Assembly: GCF_016863475.1 (NCBI RefSeq)
Contig: NZ_BOOY01000001.1
Location: forward strand, 222,034-286,033
Length of the DNA stretch: 64,000 bases
From: Spirilliplanes yamanashiensis
GTDB taxonomy: Bacteria; Actinomycetota; Actinomycetes; Mycobacteriales; Micromonosporaceae
Direction of reading: 5' to 3'
Positions 1-10,577 of the stretch are shown one piece after another; within the stretch, counting starts at the first letter, position 1; each line of letters begins with the position of its first letter. Under the pieces are notes generated by a model. The model did not search any database, was not told the DNA's origin, and was given only the letters and a program-made list of their open reading frames with translations. The position numbers and the translations under genes were made by a program.

Positions 1-71
1 GCGCGGGAGGTCTCGTCCGGGTCGTCGGCGAGCCACCGCTCGGCGGCGGAGCGAAGGTCATCGGGAGTCAC
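1..71 (-). CDS. Phospho-sugar mutase, N-terminal fragment
   Basis: Only the first 23 codons are in the window. GTG at 69-71 (minus) opens a peptide starting [13 protein letters not shown] followed by LADDPD, which resembles the N-terminus of actinobacterial phosphoglucomutase/phosphomannomutase (PgcA/PmmB type), enzymes that move phosphate between C1 and C6 of hexoses. It lies 21 bases downstream of the kinase gene on the same strand, so the two may be co-transcribed. In M. tuberculosis the homologue pmmB belongs to the same neighbourhood as lpdA, which fits the synteny here. The catalytic serine lies outside the window, so the call rests on the N-terminal motif and context. Confidence 0.55.
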   Translation of the reverse strand, partial: MTPDDLRSAAERWLADDPDETSR

Positions 72-92
72 CCCCGATGCCTACCACACCGG

Positions 93-2024
93 TCAGCCGG
101 CGGCCGTCACCGAGAACGTGCGGACCATCTCGTCGAAGATGGGGCGGCTCTCGGCGAACCGCGCGTCGGGCACCGTCATGTAGAAGCTGTACATCTTGCC
201 GCCGGCGGTGACCTGCCGCCAGACGCCGCGGCGCAGCTCGTCGCCCTCGCCGCAGGTGTACTGCAGCTCGGCGGACGGGCGCCCGGCCATCTCGACGTCG
301 GTCAGGCTGATCCGCGCGTACGGCTTGATGCAGCTCGACCCCTTGCGGTCGAGCCCGGCCTCGGCGATCTCCATGAACCGGCGGGGCTGGGCGCTGCCCG
401 GCTCGACCAGCAGGCGCACCTTGCGCTTGCTGTCGGCGGGGTCGACGTAGTCGATCCACGTCTGGCCGGACGTCTTGCGCTGCCAGCCCTTCGGCACCTT
501 GACCGTGATGCCGCGCTCGGCGTGGTCCTGGGTGGCGAACGACGCCGGCACGGTGGCCGGGTCGCTGGCGCCCGGCTGGGCGACCGGGTTGGTCGGGGCG
601 TCGTCGCCACTGGTGGCGAGGAGGATGCCGCCGAGCAGCAGGACCGCGGCGAGGCCGCCGGCGACCGCGTACTGCACGTTGCGCGGCCAGGCGCGCACGG
701 TGCCGGCGGCGGACGCCGCGCCGCCGCGCACCGCGGCCAGGGCCTTCTCCACGGTGGCCCGGCGCTGGGCGCCGGACGCGGCCACGACGGTGCCGCGCTG
801 CTGCTGCGGCGGGCCCGGCTGCCAGGAGTGCTGTGGCGGGATGACGGAGGTGGGGTCGCCCTGCGCGGCCGCGGGGGCGGGCAGCGCCCACGGGCCGGCG
901 GCCGTGTCGGCGGGCTCGGGCAGCGCCGGTGCGGGCTCGGGGGCCCGGCGGCGGCCGCCCTGGCGGACCTTCTTCAGGCGGTCGGTGAGCGACTCGCCCG
1001 GGGCGAGCATGGCCCGGCCGCCGATCTGGCCGCTGGGCGGCGGCGCGGGCGCCGGCGCGGGCGGGCTGACCGGCTCGCGCGGGGGCGCGGGCGGCCGCTG
1101 GGTGGGCACGACCGCGTACGGGTCGGTCATCAGGTGGGCGGGCGCCTTGCTGGCCAGCGGCCCGGCGAGCAGCTGGCGCAGCAGCGTGCGGGAGTGCGGG
1201 ACGTCGTAGCGCTGGGCCGGGTCCTTCTCCAGCAGGCCGAGCAGCACGTTCGCCAGCGAGCCGGCGCGCACCGGCGGCGCGGGCGGGTCCTCGACGACGG
1301 CGTGCATGGTCTCGATGGGGTCGCCCTTGTCGAACGGCGGACGGCCCTCGACGGCGGTGTAGAGCGTGACGCCGAGCGAGAACAGGTCGCTGGGCGGGCC
1401 GAACTCGCTGCCCATGGCCCGCTCGGGCGAGATGAAGTGCGGCGAGCCGAGCACCATGCCGGGGGTGGTGAGCTGGATGTCGGTGGGCATGCGGGCGACG
1501 CCGAAGTCGGTGAGCACGCACCGGCCGTCGGAGCAGATGAGCACGTTGGCGGGCTTCACGTCGCGGTGCAGCACGCCGTGCGCGTGGGCCACCTCGAGCG
1601 CGCCGAGCAGCGCGATGCCGATCTTGGCGACCACGCGGGCGGGGACCGGCCCGTCCTCGATGACCATGTCGGCCAGGCTGCGGGCCTCCAGCAGCTCCAT
1701 GACGATCCACGGGCGGCCGTTCTCCTGCACGACGTCGTAGACCTGCACGACGGCGGGGTGCTGGAGCGCGGCGGCGGCGCGCGCCTCGCGCATGGTGCGC
1801 TCGTACATCGAGTCACGGTCGCTGGGCGCGAGGCCGGGCGGGAGGATGACCTCCTTGACCGCGACGTCGCGGCGCAGCAGCGTGTCCGCCGCGCGCCAGA
1901 CCGTGCCCATGCCGCCGTGGCCGACGGCCGCACGCAGGGTGTACCGGCCGCCGATGACGGTGCCGGGGGCCGCGCGTCCGCTGGCCGGAGCGTTACCGCT
2001 GCTCCACGTCGGGATCTGAGTCAC
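93..2024 (-). CDS. Membrane Ser/Thr protein kinase with extracytoplasmic sensor-like domain
   Basis: A 643-residue Hanks-type kinase. The kinase domain spans about 28-290: glycine-rich loop 34-41, ATP-binding Lys57 in VAVKE, catalytic HRD at 153-155, DFG at 173-175 and the APE-equivalent SPE ending at Glu201. A proline/alanine-rich linker (about 295-445) leads to one membrane segment (about 449-471) and an outer domain of about 140 residues that contains a VPKGW motif. The C-terminal domain resembles that of the kinase at 26528-29956, so the two look like paralogues. GTG at 2024 was chosen; an in-frame GTG at 2036 is equally possible. The gene is divergent from the mutase gene. Its substrates cannot be told from sequence. 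Confidence 0.93.
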   Translation of the reverse strand: MTQIPTWSSGNAPASGRAAPGTVIGGRYTLRAAVGHGGMGTVWRAADTLLRRDVAVKEVILPPGLAPSDRDSMYERTMREARAAAALQHPAVVQVYDVVQENGRPWIVMELLEARSLADMVIEDGPVPARVVAKIGIALLGALEVAHAHGVLHRDVKPANVLICSDGRCVLTDFGVARMPTDIQLTTPGMVLGSPHFISPERAMGSEFGPPSDLFSLGVTLYTAVEGRPPFDKGDPIETMHAVVEDPPAPPVRAGSLANVLLGLLEKDPAQRYDVPHSRTLLRQLLAGPLASKAPAHLMTDPYAVVPTQRPPAPPREPVSPPAPAPAPPPSGQIGGRAMLAPGESLTDRLKKVRQGGRRRAPEPAPALPEPADTAAGPWALPAPAAAQGDPTSVIPPQHSWQPGPPQQQRGTVVAASGAQRRATVEKALAAVRGGAASAAGTVRAWPRNVQYAVAGGLAAVLLLGGILLATSGDDAPTNPVAQPGASDPATVPASFATQDHAERGITVKVPKGWQRKTSGQTWIDYVDPADSKRKVRLLVEPGSAQPRRFMEIAEAGLDRKGSSCIKPYARISLTDVEMAGRPSAELQYTCGEGDELRRGVWRQVTAGGKMYSFYMTVPDARFAESRPIFDEMVRTFSVTAAG

Positions 2025-2151
2025 GAGGTAAGCCACCGAGGGGAAGTCGAGGGGGCGCTGACAACCCCACCATCTTGCTGGTTGTCCCCGCCGATTGCTA
2101 GCCGCCCAGGTAACGCTGTGGATAAGCGGACCGAGCGTGCGGGAGCCGTCG

Positions 2152-2181
2152 CACAGGGTGTACGAATCCGGACCCCCTGTG
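2152..2181. promoter_or_regulatory. Inverted repeat in the divergent kinase/mutase spacer
   Basis: CACAGGG at 2152-2158 pairs with CCCTGTG at 2175-2181 across a 16-base loop. It sits about 50 bases before the mutase start, in the 207-base spacer between divergent genes. It could be an operator; no specific regulator family is recognised. Confidence 0.3.
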
Positions 2182-2218
2182 TCAATTCGGTTACGTGTGG
2201 CGGTGCCCCGCCGGGCTC

Positions 2219-2231
2219 TACGATCCCCGAT
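2219..2231 (+). promoter_or_regulatory. Leaderless promoter -10 of the mutase gene
   Basis: TACGAT at 2219-2224 is followed by seven bases and then the ATG at 2232. There is no Shine-Dalgarno, so transcription probably begins at or next to the start codon. A clear -35 box was not seen. Confidence 0.5.
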
Positions 2232-3803
<1,572 letters not shown>

Positions 3804-4145
3804 CCGTCGGATATCGGGTACGGAAACACGACGGACGCGGAGTGTGGCTAGCGTCGGTCCGAAGGTGTGAGCGTTCGCTCGGTGACCGGACCGGATTCCC
3901 TGCCGCGTCACCCGGATGGTTCGTCGTGCGTTGGAGGGGGTGTGGCTCGGATGACCGCGCGTGATCACGGTGCGTCACCGAACCCCTCCCGTCGGCCCGC
4001 GTCCGGACACGCTCACCAGCGATTTCGTGACGGTGCGCAGTCCGAGCGTCACGGGAATGGTGTTGCGCAGCGTCACGAGAATCGGTCTAGGCTGACGCGA
4101 CAGCCCGAAAACAACCCAACCCTCACGAGCGAACGAGAATCAGAC
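3804..4145. promoter_or_regulatory. Intergenic region with repeated CGTGACG/CGTCACG boxes
   Basis: This 342-base spacer has no convincing gene. It holds an unusual series of related 7-mers: CGTGACG at 4026-4032, CGTCACG at 4047-4053 and 4071-4077, and CGTGACG at 4145-4151 overlapping the GTG start of the amidohydrolase. A looser CGTGATCACG lies at 3960-3969 and CGTCACC at 3973-3979. The two boxes at 4047 and 4071 are each part of a longer direct repeat, GCGTCACGRGAAT, 24 bases apart. A possible promoter is TTGCGC at 4063-4068 with TAGGCT at 4088-4093. The arrangement suggests cooperative operators. Confidence 0.5.
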
Positions 4146-5405
4146 GTGACGAGTGCGCTGACGGTGACCACGGGCACCGACCTGACGTCGTCCTGGCCTG
4201 ACACACCGCCGGGCGCCGATCCACTGCCGGGCCAGCTCGACCGCTGGCTCGCCTCCCGCGGCGCCGAACTGGTGGCCGTACGGCGGCACATCCACGCGCA
4301 CCCCGAGCCGTCCTACTCCGAGTTCGAGACCGCGGCGCTCGTCGCCCGCGAACTCGCCGTCGCCGGGCTGTCGCCGAAGCTGCTGCCCAAGGGCAACGGC
4401 GTCATCTGCGACATCGGCACCGGCGACCACGCCGTCGCGTTCCGCGCCGACCTCGACGCGCTGCCCCTGCAGGACAGCAAGGACGTCCCGTACCGCTCCA
4501 CCAACGACGGCGTCGCCCACGCCTGCGGCCACGACGTGCACACCACCGTCCTGCTCGGGCTCGGCTGGGCGCTGGCCCAGCTCAACGAGCGCGGCGAACT
4601 GCCCGGCCGGGTCCGGCTGATCTTCCAGCCCGCCGAGGAGGCCGTCCCGTCCGGCGCCCCCGGCGTCATCGAGGCCGGCGCGCTCAAGGACGTCTCGTCC
4701 ATCTACGCCCTGCACTGCTACCCGCAGCTGCCCGCCGGCCTGGTCGGCGTCCGCTCCGGGCCGTTCACCGCCGCCGCCGACACCGTCGCCGTCCGGCTCA
4801 CCGGCCCCGGCGGGCACACCGCCCGGCCCCACCTCACCGTCGACCTCGTGCACGCCCTCGGCCGCGTCATCCTCGACGTGCCGGCCCTGCTCGAACGCCG
4901 CGTCGACCCGCGCGCTGGCGTCTCCATGGTGTGGGGCACCGTGCAGGCGGGCCAGGCGTACAACGCGATCCCCGGCGAGGGCTTCGTCAAGGGCACCGTG
5001 CGCATCCTCAACCGCGAGGCCTGGCGCTCCGCCCCCGAACTCATCACCAAGCTCATCCGCGACGTCGTCGCCGCCACCGGCGCCGAGGCCGAGGTCACCT
5101 ACAACCGCGGCGTCCCGCCCGTCATCAACGACCGCATGGCGTCCGCCGTCATCGCGGGCGCGGCCGGCGCGGCCCTGGGCGCCGACCGGGTCGTCGAGGC
5201 CGAGATCAGCATGGGCGGCGAGGACTTCTCGTTCTACCTGGAGCAGGTGCCGGGCGCGATGATCCGGCTCGGCACCGGCACCCCGGGCTCCGACGTGAAG
5301 CACGACCTGCACCAGTCCGGCTTCGACGTCGACGAACGCTGCATCGGCTACGGCGTCCGCGTCATGGTCCACACGGCGCTCGCTGCGCTCGCATCGCCGT
5401 TCTGA
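4146..5405 (+). CDS. M20 family amidohydrolase (AmiA/AmiB-like)
   Basis: A 419-residue dinuclear metallo-amidohydrolase of the M20D group (aminoacylase, hippurate or IAA-amino-acid hydrolase type), expected to be cytoplasmic and to split N-acyl amino acids. Metal-site motifs are present: ACGHDVHTT with Cys127 and His129, FQPAEE with Glu164-Glu165, HCYP with His190, and GGEDFSFY plus a late HDLH. The lid/dimerisation insertion (GPGGHTARPH) is intact. GTG at 4146 is used because it lies at the start of the conserved region and an upstream operator array ends there. M. tuberculosis amiA1/amiB1 lie in the equivalent neighbourhood. The natural substrate is unknown. Confidence 0.88.
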   Translation: MTSALTVTTGTDLTSSWPDTPPGADPLPGQLDRWLASRGAELVAVRRHIHAHPEPSYSEFETAALVARELAVAGLSPKLLPKGNGVICDIGTGDHAVAFRADLDALPLQDSKDVPYRSTNDGVAHACGHDVHTTVLLGLGWALAQLNERGELPGRVRLIFQPAEEAVPSGAPGVIEAGALKDVSSIYALHCYPQLPAGLVGVRSGPFTAAADTVAVRLTGPGGHTARPHLTVDLVHALGRVILDVPALLERRVDPRAGVSMVWGTVQAGQAYNAIPGEGFVKGTVRILNREAWRSAPELITKLIRDVVAATGAEAEVTYNRGVPPVINDRMASAVIAGAAGAALGADRVVEAEISMGGEDFSFYLEQVPGAMIRLGTGTPGSDVKHDLHQSGFDVDERCIGYGVRVMVHTALAALASPF

Positions 5406-5433
5406 GTTTCTGGTCGTCGCTTCGCTCCTCCGG

Positions 5434-5526
5434 GCTGACGCCGCCTTGGTCGCGGTGCCCGGCGCCTGCGGGCGGCCCACGCTGCGCTCGGCCGTCCTCG
5501 GCACCGGACACCGCGGCGGCGTCAGC
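5434..5526. terminator. Long inverted repeat between convergent genes
   Basis: GCTGACGCCGCC at 5434-5445 and its exact complement at 5515-5526 form a 12-base stem around 69 bases, which themselves contain GC-rich complementary segments. It lies between the convergent amidohydrolase and lipoprotein genes and probably ends both transcripts. There is no U-tract. Confidence 0.5.
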
Positions 5527-5535
5527 CGACTCCGG

Positions 5536-6504
5536 TCACTCCTTCGGGCTTGCCGGGGGAGCGGAGACCGGCGGGGCCGGGGGGCCGTACGTCGCCGGGG
5601 CCACCTGCGGGGCCGGGTGCGCCGGGGTGCGGCGCAGGCGGCGGATCAGCCACAGGGTCAGCAGGAGCGGCAGGCCCAGGGCGATCAGCCACGGCAGCAG
5701 GGCGCCCACGATCGTGAGCAGGACCCGCAGGGAGGCGACCAGGGCGTCCCAGCCGGCCGCGAGCCCGCTCAGGAACGTCGGCTCGTCGTCGCCGGCGGGG
5801 GCGCCCGGCGCGCCCGGGTCGAGCAGGACGACGGTGATCGTGGACAGGGCGGTGAGGTCGGCGAGGCGCTTCTGCTTGGCCTGCAGGGAGGCGAGGTCGG
5901 CCTCCCGCTTGGCCAGTTCGCTCTCCAGCATCACCAGGTCCTCCAGGTTCTTCGCCTGGGCGAGCAGCCGGCGGCCGCTGTCGACGCGGGCCTGCTGGGA
6001 GGCGATGCGGGCGCCCAGGTCGAGGACCTCCTCGGTGACGTCCTGGGTGTTGACGCTGCGCTGTTCCTCCTCGCCGAGGCCGGCGATCTGGTCCACGACG
6101 GACTGGAACTTGTCGGCGGGCACCCGCAGCTCGATGGTGGCCTCGGCGGCGTCGGTGGTGTCGCCGCTGCTGCGCTTGTCGGAGCCGACGAAGCCGCCCG
6201 CGCCCGACGCGATGGCGAGCACCCGGGCGGCGTCCTGGTTGACGTCCTTGACCCGCAGGGTGATGGATCCGGTGTAGATGATGGAGCGCTGGTCGACCTG
6301 GAGGTTCGGGGCCTTGGCGGCGGTGTCGGCGGCGGCCGGGCCGCCCCGGTCGGCCGTGCCGGGTTCGGCCGCCTTCTCGGCCGCCGGGGCGCCGCCGGCC
6401 GACGACGTGGCCGCCTGGTCGTCCGAGCTGTCCGCGCTGCAGCCGGTCAGGGCCAGTGCCGCCGCCACCGCGAGTGCGGCCGGCCAGGTGTGTCGTGCCC
6501 GCAT
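5536..6504 (-). CDS. DUF4349 lipoprotein with C-terminal membrane anchor
   Basis: A 322-residue envelope protein. The signal peptide ends in a lipobox LTGC with Cys22, so the N-terminus is probably lipid-anchored outside the membrane. An extracytoplasmic DUF4349 core follows (IIYTGSITLRV start), containing a coiled-coil stretch rich in Leu, Glu, Lys and Gln around residues 165-220, then a membrane segment (about 270-295) and a proline-rich tail. The ATG at 6504 has a good Shine-Dalgarno (GGAGGACG). Having both a lipobox and a C-terminal transmembrane helix is usual for this family, whose role is unknown. Confidence 0.88.
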   Translation of the reverse strand: MRARHTWPAALAVAAALALTGCSADSSDDQAATSSAGGAPAAEKAAEPGTADRGGPAAADTAAKAPNLQVDQRSIIYTGSITLRVKDVNQDAARVLAIASGAGGFVGSDKRSSGDTTDAAEATIELRVPADKFQSVVDQIAGLGEEEQRSVNTQDVTEEVLDLGARIASQQARVDSGRRLLAQAKNLEDLVMLESELAKREADLASLQAKQKRLADLTALSTITVVLLDPGAPGAPAGDDEPTFLSGLAAGWDALVASLRVLLTIVGALLPWLIALGLPLLLTLWLIRRLRRTPAHPAPQVAPATYGPPAPPVSAPPASPKE

Positions 6505-6630
6505 GTCGTCCTCCGAAAGTCCCCGTGAAGTCCCCGTACCGATGAACCGGGGGTCTGACGAGGGGCGGGTGATCCCCGGTTCCGGCAGACTGCAGGACGG
6601 ACGGTCACGATTTCGGCAACGGAGGATCCC

Positions 6631-7257
6631 GTGCGCGTCACGAAGAACACCCACGCCTGCATCCGGTTCGAGGGCGACGCGTCCGGCGGCGTCCTGGTCG
6701 TCGACCCGGGCGCGTTCGGCGAGCGGAACGCGCTCGACGGCGCCGACGCCGTGCTCATCACCCACGAGCACCCCGACCACCTCGACGTGGAGCTGCTGCG
6801 CGCGCACCTGCACCGGCACCCCCGCACCCAGGTGTACGCCCACCCGGACGTGCTGAAGCATCTGCCCGGCTCGCCCGTCACGCCCGGCGACCGGTTCACC
6901 GCCGCCGGCTTCACGATCAGCGTGCACGGCGGGCAGCACGCCGAGATCTTCCCGGAGATCCCGCGCATCCCGAACGTCGGCTTCCTCATCGACGACGGCG
7001 CGCACAGCGTCTACGTGCCCGGTGACAGCCTCGAGGTGCCCGACGCCACCGTGGACACCCTGTTCGTCCCGTTCACGGCGCCGTGGCTGAAGCTGAGCGA
7101 GTCCATCGACTTCGTGCGGGCCGTGAAGCCGGGCCGGGCGTTCGCCGTGCACGACGGACTCGTCAACGCGACCGGGGCGAAGGTGTACGACGGTCATCTG
7201 GAACGCTTCTCCGGGTGCGAATACCGCCACCTGCCCGCCGGGTCCGTCCTTCCCTGA
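6631..7257 (+). CDS. MBL-fold metallo-hydrolase
   Basis: A 208-residue metallo-beta-lactamase-fold hydrolase of the UlaG/YtnP-like small type. The zinc motif THEHPDH supplies His45, His47, Asp49 and His50; later ligands are likely His117 or nearby in VHGGQHAE, and Asp in VPGDS. The GTG at 6631 follows GGAGG with suitable spacing. It is divergent from the DUF4349 gene and 11 bases upstream of the coiled-coil gene, so they may be one transcription unit. The substrate cannot be predicted. Confidence 0.87.
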   Translation: MRVTKNTHACIRFEGDASGGVLVVDPGAFGERNALDGADAVLITHEHPDHLDVELLRAHLHRHPRTQVYAHPDVLKHLPGSPVTPGDRFTAAGFTISVHGGQHAEIFPEIPRIPNVGFLIDDGAHSVYVPGDSLEVPDATVDTLFVPFTAPWLKLSESIDFVRAVKPGRAFAVHDGLVNATGAKVYDGHLERFSGCEYRHLPAGSVLP

Positions 7258-7268
7258 GGGAACATGTC

Positions 7269-8198
7269 GTGGTGACCGCGCCGCCCGAGGATCTGGTCCG
7301 CCGGCTGTACGAGGCGCCGCCGGACTCCTTCGTCGCGGTGCGCACCGAGGCGGTCGCCGCGGCCCGCAAGGCGGGCGACCGGGAGACGGCGCGGCAGATC
7401 GCCGCCCTGCGCAAGCCGACGGTGGCCGCGTGGCTGGTCAACCTGCTGGCGTTGCGCCGCCCCGAGCTGGTCGAGGAGCTGGTGGAGCTGGCCGGCATGC
7501 TCCGCGAGGCGCAGCGCAACCTGCGCGGCGAGCAGCTGCGGGAGCTGTCGAACCAGCGCCGGCAGGCCGTCATGGCGCTGGTCGACCAGGCGCGCCGGCT
7601 GGCGGTGGAGGCGGAGCCGGGCCTGGGCCGCGGCTCGCTGCCGCTGGGCGACGTGGAGGCGACGCTGTCGGCCGCGCTGTCGGACGCCGACATCGCCGAG
7701 CAGGTCCGCACCGGCCGGCTGATCCGCACCGTCAGCGTGTCCGGCTTCGGGGAGGTGCCCCGGCCGCGGCTGCGCCTGGTGGTCGGCGGCGACGAGGACA
7801 CCGACGAGGGCGTCGAGGACGAGGACGACGAGGCCGAGGACGAGCAGCCGCCCCCGCGTACCGCGAAGGAGGACCGGCTCGCCGCGGCCCGGGAGCGCGC
7901 CGCGGCCGAGCGCCGCGCGGCCGCCCGCCGCGCCGTCGAGCGGGAGCTGCGCGCGGCGCAGCAGCAGGCGGAGCGGGCCGACGCGGCGGCCGAGGAGGCC
8001 GCGGACGCCGAGCACGCCGCCGCCCGCACCGTCGCCGAGCTGGACGCGGCCCTGGCCGACCTGGAGCGCCGCCGCGCCGCCGCGCAGGCCGAGGCGTCCC
8101 GCGCGAAGCTCGCGCACAAGGCCGCCGTCCGCGACGTGGCGACCGCGCGGCGCCGACTCGGCGAGGTCCAGGGCGCACTGGACGAACTGGACGGGTAG
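7269..8198 (+). CDS. Conserved actinobacterial coiled-coil protein
   Basis: A 309-residue cytoplasmic protein of unknown function. The first about 165 residues are helical with a conserved-looking core (RKPTVAAWLVNLL), followed by an acidic stretch of Glu/Asp (about 178-195) and a C-terminal Ala/Arg/Glu-rich region (about 205-300) that reads as a long coiled coil. GTG at 7269 or the adjacent GTG at 7272 could be the start; AGGGA lies just upstream. No enzyme motif is visible. Confidence 0.8.
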   Translation: MVTAPPEDLVRRLYEAPPDSFVAVRTEAVAAARKAGDRETARQIAALRKPTVAAWLVNLLALRRPELVEELVELAGMLREAQRNLRGEQLRELSNQRRQAVMALVDQARRLAVEAEPGLGRGSLPLGDVEATLSAALSDADIAEQVRTGRLIRTVSVSGFGEVPRPRLRLVVGGDEDTDEGVEDEDDEAEDEQPPPRTAKEDRLAAARERAAAERRAAARRAVERELRAAQQQAERADAAAEEAADAEHAAARTVAELDAALADLERRRAAAQAEASRAKLAHKAAVRDVATARRRLGEVQGALDELDG

Positions 8199-8231
8199 AG
8201 AGAACCGGACGGACGCGGCAGAATCGCGCGG

Positions 8232-8978
8232 GTGACCCCAGAACAGGCGGCGGCGTTCGCCAAGCCCGGCGTCCTCGGCCTCACCGACGCGTTCGCGGAG
8301 TCCCCGCAGACCCTGCGCCGGGCCCGGCTGATGGGGCTGTCCGGCTGGGCTTACCACGTGGCGGCCCGCGCCGGCGCCCTCGGCGACGTGCGGCCCGACA
8401 CGGTCGCGGCGGCGCTGGGCTTCATCGCGCCGGAGGCGGTCACCGACGGCTGGGAGGCCGCCGCCAAGCTGGTCCGCCCGGCGGAGGTGGCCGAGTGGCA
8501 CCTGCACGAGCTGTGCCGCTGGGGCGTCGACCAGGTCGGCCCGTTCCCGCGGGTGGACCGGCTGGCCGAGCTGCTCCAGCGGGTGGTGGGGGCGGCGGAG
8601 GCGGCGGCGCTGCCGCTGTTCGCGGCGTGGCGGGCCATGCCGGTGCCCGACGACGCGCCCGGCGCCCGGGTGGCCGTCGCCCTGCACCTGCTGCGCGAGC
8701 TGCGCTCCGGCGCCACGGTGGTGGCGATCCGGGCGGCCGGGCTGAGCCCGCTGGAGGCGATCATCGCCGGCCCGGACGGCGAGACCGGGGCGGTCGCGTT
8801 CGGCTGGCAGCCGCCGTACCCGCCGCTGGGGCCGCTGGTGCGCCGCCAGGTGTGGGCGGATGCGATCACCGACGCCATGTGCGGCCAGGCGTTCGCGGCG
8901 CTCGACGGCGCGGAGCGCGTCGAGCTGGTCGGCCTGCTGAACAGCCTGCTGGGCCGGCTGGGCCGCCGCGTCGCCTGA
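8232..8978 (+). CDS. SCO6745-like all-helical protein of unknown function
   Basis: A 248-residue, alanine-rich, apparently all-alpha protein without signal peptide. The pattern G-x2-G-x3-Y-x2-AR-x2-ALG near residues 35-55, then a conserved phenylalanine-proline block (GFIAPEAV) and Trp residues, resembles the actinobacterial SCO6745-type family, which has no assigned function. CAGAAT at 8219-8224, seven bases before the GTG, may be a leaderless -10. The gene follows the coiled-coil gene by 33 bases on the same strand. Family assignment is from memory and moderate. Confidence 0.78.
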   Translation: MTPEQAAAFAKPGVLGLTDAFAESPQTLRRARLMGLSGWAYHVAARAGALGDVRPDTVAAALGFIAPEAVTDGWEAAAKLVRPAEVAEWHLHELCRWGVDQVGPFPRVDRLAELLQRVVGAAEAAALPLFAAWRAMPVPDDAPGARVAVALHLLRELRSGATVVAIRAAGLSPLEAIIAGPDGETGAVAFGWQPPYPPLGPLVRRQVWADAITDAMCGQAFAALDGAERVELVGLLNSLLGRLGRRVA

Positions 8979-9034
8979 GCCGTACCCCGGAAAAGCGGTC
9001 GCCGGGCCGGGGCGGCTGTGTTTCGCTGCCACCC

Positions 9035-10024
9035 ATGACGGAGCTGTCCGCGGCCCTCGCGCTGCCGCCCCTGACCGAGCTGCCCGCCGGCTGGTCGACG
9101 CGGCGGCCGGTCGCCGCCGACGCCCCCGCGATCCTCGCGGTCGTGCACGCCAGCGACATCGCCGCGGTCGGCGAGCCCGACTTCAGCCTCGACGACGTCG
9201 CGGAGGGCCTTTCCGGGCCGTACGTCGACGCGAGCAGGGACTCGTGGCTGGCGCTGGACCCGGCCGGCGAGATCGCGGCCTGGGGCTACCTGCGCAACTC
9301 CTCCGGCGGCGCCCGCGACTTCGTCGAGGTGTACGCCCGCCCCGGGCACGGCGAGCCCGCCCAGCGGCCGCTGCTGGCCATGCTGCTGCGCCGCGTCGCC
9401 GAGCGGGCCGGCGAGCTGGGGCACCCGGTGATGACCGCGCGCGGCGGCGCCGTGCCGACCGAGACGGCGTGGATCGCCGCCCTCACCGCGGCCGGGTTCG
9501 GGTTCGTCAAGCGGTACAACCGGATGCGCGGGCTGCTGGCCGGGGTGGCGCCGACGCCCCCGCCGCCCCCGCCCGGGGTGCGCATCCGCGCCGTCGGCAC
9601 CGACGACGCCGAGCTGCGCCGGTTCCACGCGGTGCTGGAGGAGGCGTTCGTCGACTCCCGGGACCACCTGCCCACGACGTACGAGGACTGGCGCGCGGGC
9701 CTGCCCGGCATCAATCCCGCCGAGTGGTTCGTCGCCGAGGTCGACGGCGAGCCCGCCGGCATCCTGCAGTCCGAGGATCCCGACGAGCAGGAGAGCGAGG
9801 GCTGGGTGAAGATGCTGGCCGTGCGGCGGCCGTACCGGCGCCGCGGGGTGGGCGAGGCGCTGCTGCGGCACGCGTTCGCCGCCTACGCCGCCCACGGGCG
9901 CACCCACGCCGGCCTGGGCGTGGACCTGACGAACCCGACCGACCCGGTGCGGCTGTACCGCGCGGTGGGCCTCGAACCGGTCTACGCGGCCGACATGTAC
10001 GAGCGCCCGGTGGCCGCGGGCTAG
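9035..10024 (+). CDS. Tandem GNAT N-acetyltransferase
   Basis: A 329-residue protein with two GNAT folds. The N-terminal half (about 20-165) is degenerate. The C-terminal half (about 185-325) has the acetyl-CoA binding motif A, VRRPYRRRGVGEALL, with the R/Q-x2-G-x-G/A pattern, followed by LGVDLTNPTDPVRLYRAVG, typical of motif B. Mycothiol synthase (MshD) has the same tandem layout, but specific mycothiol-site residues were not verified, so only a general acetyltransferase is called. Its stop codon overlaps that of the convergent next gene. Confidence 0.88.
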   Translation: MTELSAALALPPLTELPAGWSTRRPVAADAPAILAVVHASDIAAVGEPDFSLDDVAEGLSGPYVDASRDSWLALDPAGEIAAWGYLRNSSGGARDFVEVYARPGHGEPAQRPLLAMLLRRVAERAGELGHPVMTARGGAVPTETAWIAALTAAGFGFVKRYNRMRGLLAGVAPTPPPPPPGVRIRAVGTDDAELRRFHAVLEEAFVDSRDHLPTTYEDWRAGLPGINPAEWFVAEVDGEPAGILQSEDPDEQESEGWVKMLAVRRPYRRRGVGEALLRHAFAAYAAHGRTHAGLGVDLTNPTDPVRLYRAVGLEPVYAADMYERPVAAG

Positions 10025-10476
10025 GGCGCCGCGGTGCGGGTGGGGCGGGCGCGCAGCTCGGCGACGTAGTCGTCCGGCGCGCCGGCCTTCTCGGCAGCGT
10101 TGGCGATCTCCGACAGGTACCAGGCCGTCGGCAGGCCGCCCTCGTAGCCGTCGAAGACGTACACCCACGCCGTGACGTCGCCCTCGAGGGTCGACACCCG
10201 GACGGTGAGCTTCTGGTACGTGCCGGCGGTGACCCCCTCGACCTCGTCGAGCTGGGCGGCGTCCCAGGGGTGCACGTCGTAGAGCGCGACGAACACCCGG
10301 TCGCCGGGCGACTCGACGATCGTGCTGACCGAGCCCTCCCAGCCGAGGTCCTCCTCGCCCGCGAACGTCAGGCGCCACCCCTCCACCCAGCCGATGCCGA
10401 CCATGGGGGAGTGTGGGCAGTACGCCCGCATGCGGGCGGGATCCAGGTTTGAGCCGTACGCGGCGTAATGACGCAC
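10021..10476 (-). CDS. Gamma-glutamylcyclotransferase-like protein
   Basis: A 151-residue protein of the cyclotransferase fold: it begins RHYAAYGSNLDPARM, the family's signature YGSN loop, and has a Glu in LDEVEGVTAGTY that would be the catalytic acid. The fold releases 5-oxoproline from gamma-glutamyl peptides, though many bacterial members are untested. GTG at 10476 is preceded on the minus strand by TATCGT and seven bases (plus 10484-10489), a leaderless promoter pattern. The gene is divergent from lpdA, as Rv3304 is in M. tuberculosis (from memory). Its TAG stop shares the palindrome CTAG with the acetyltransferase stop. Confidence 0.8.
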   Translation of the reverse strand: MRHYAAYGSNLDPARMRAYCPHSPMVGIGWVEGWRLTFAGEEDLGWEGSVSTIVESPGDRVFVALYDVHPWDAAQLDEVEGVTAGTYQKLTVRVSTLEGDVTAWVYVFDGYEGGLPTAWYLSEIANAAEKAGAPDDYVAELRARPTRTAAP

Positions 10477-10577
10477 GGCGATGACGATAGCCGGATCCGG
10501 CGGTGGTGGAGAATACGAGGCGTGCGTGTCGGGCGGTGAGCCCGCAAATGTCACATCTGAGACATAAAGGGAGCACT

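Noticed and set aside
522..2231. Long plus-strand open frame continuous with the mutase gene
   Set aside because: The upstream part is antisense to the kinase, is Arg/Gly/Ala-rich without motifs, and the mutase has a clear start at 2232 with a promoter.
3867..4145. N-terminal extension of the amidohydrolase
   Set aside because: The extension has no family match, contains repeated operator-like boxes and lacks the codon bias of the gene.
5406..5535. A mobile repetitive element (REP/MITE) after the amidohydrolase
   Set aside because: It has a long inverted repeat but no target duplication and no second copy in the window, so a terminator is the more economical reading.
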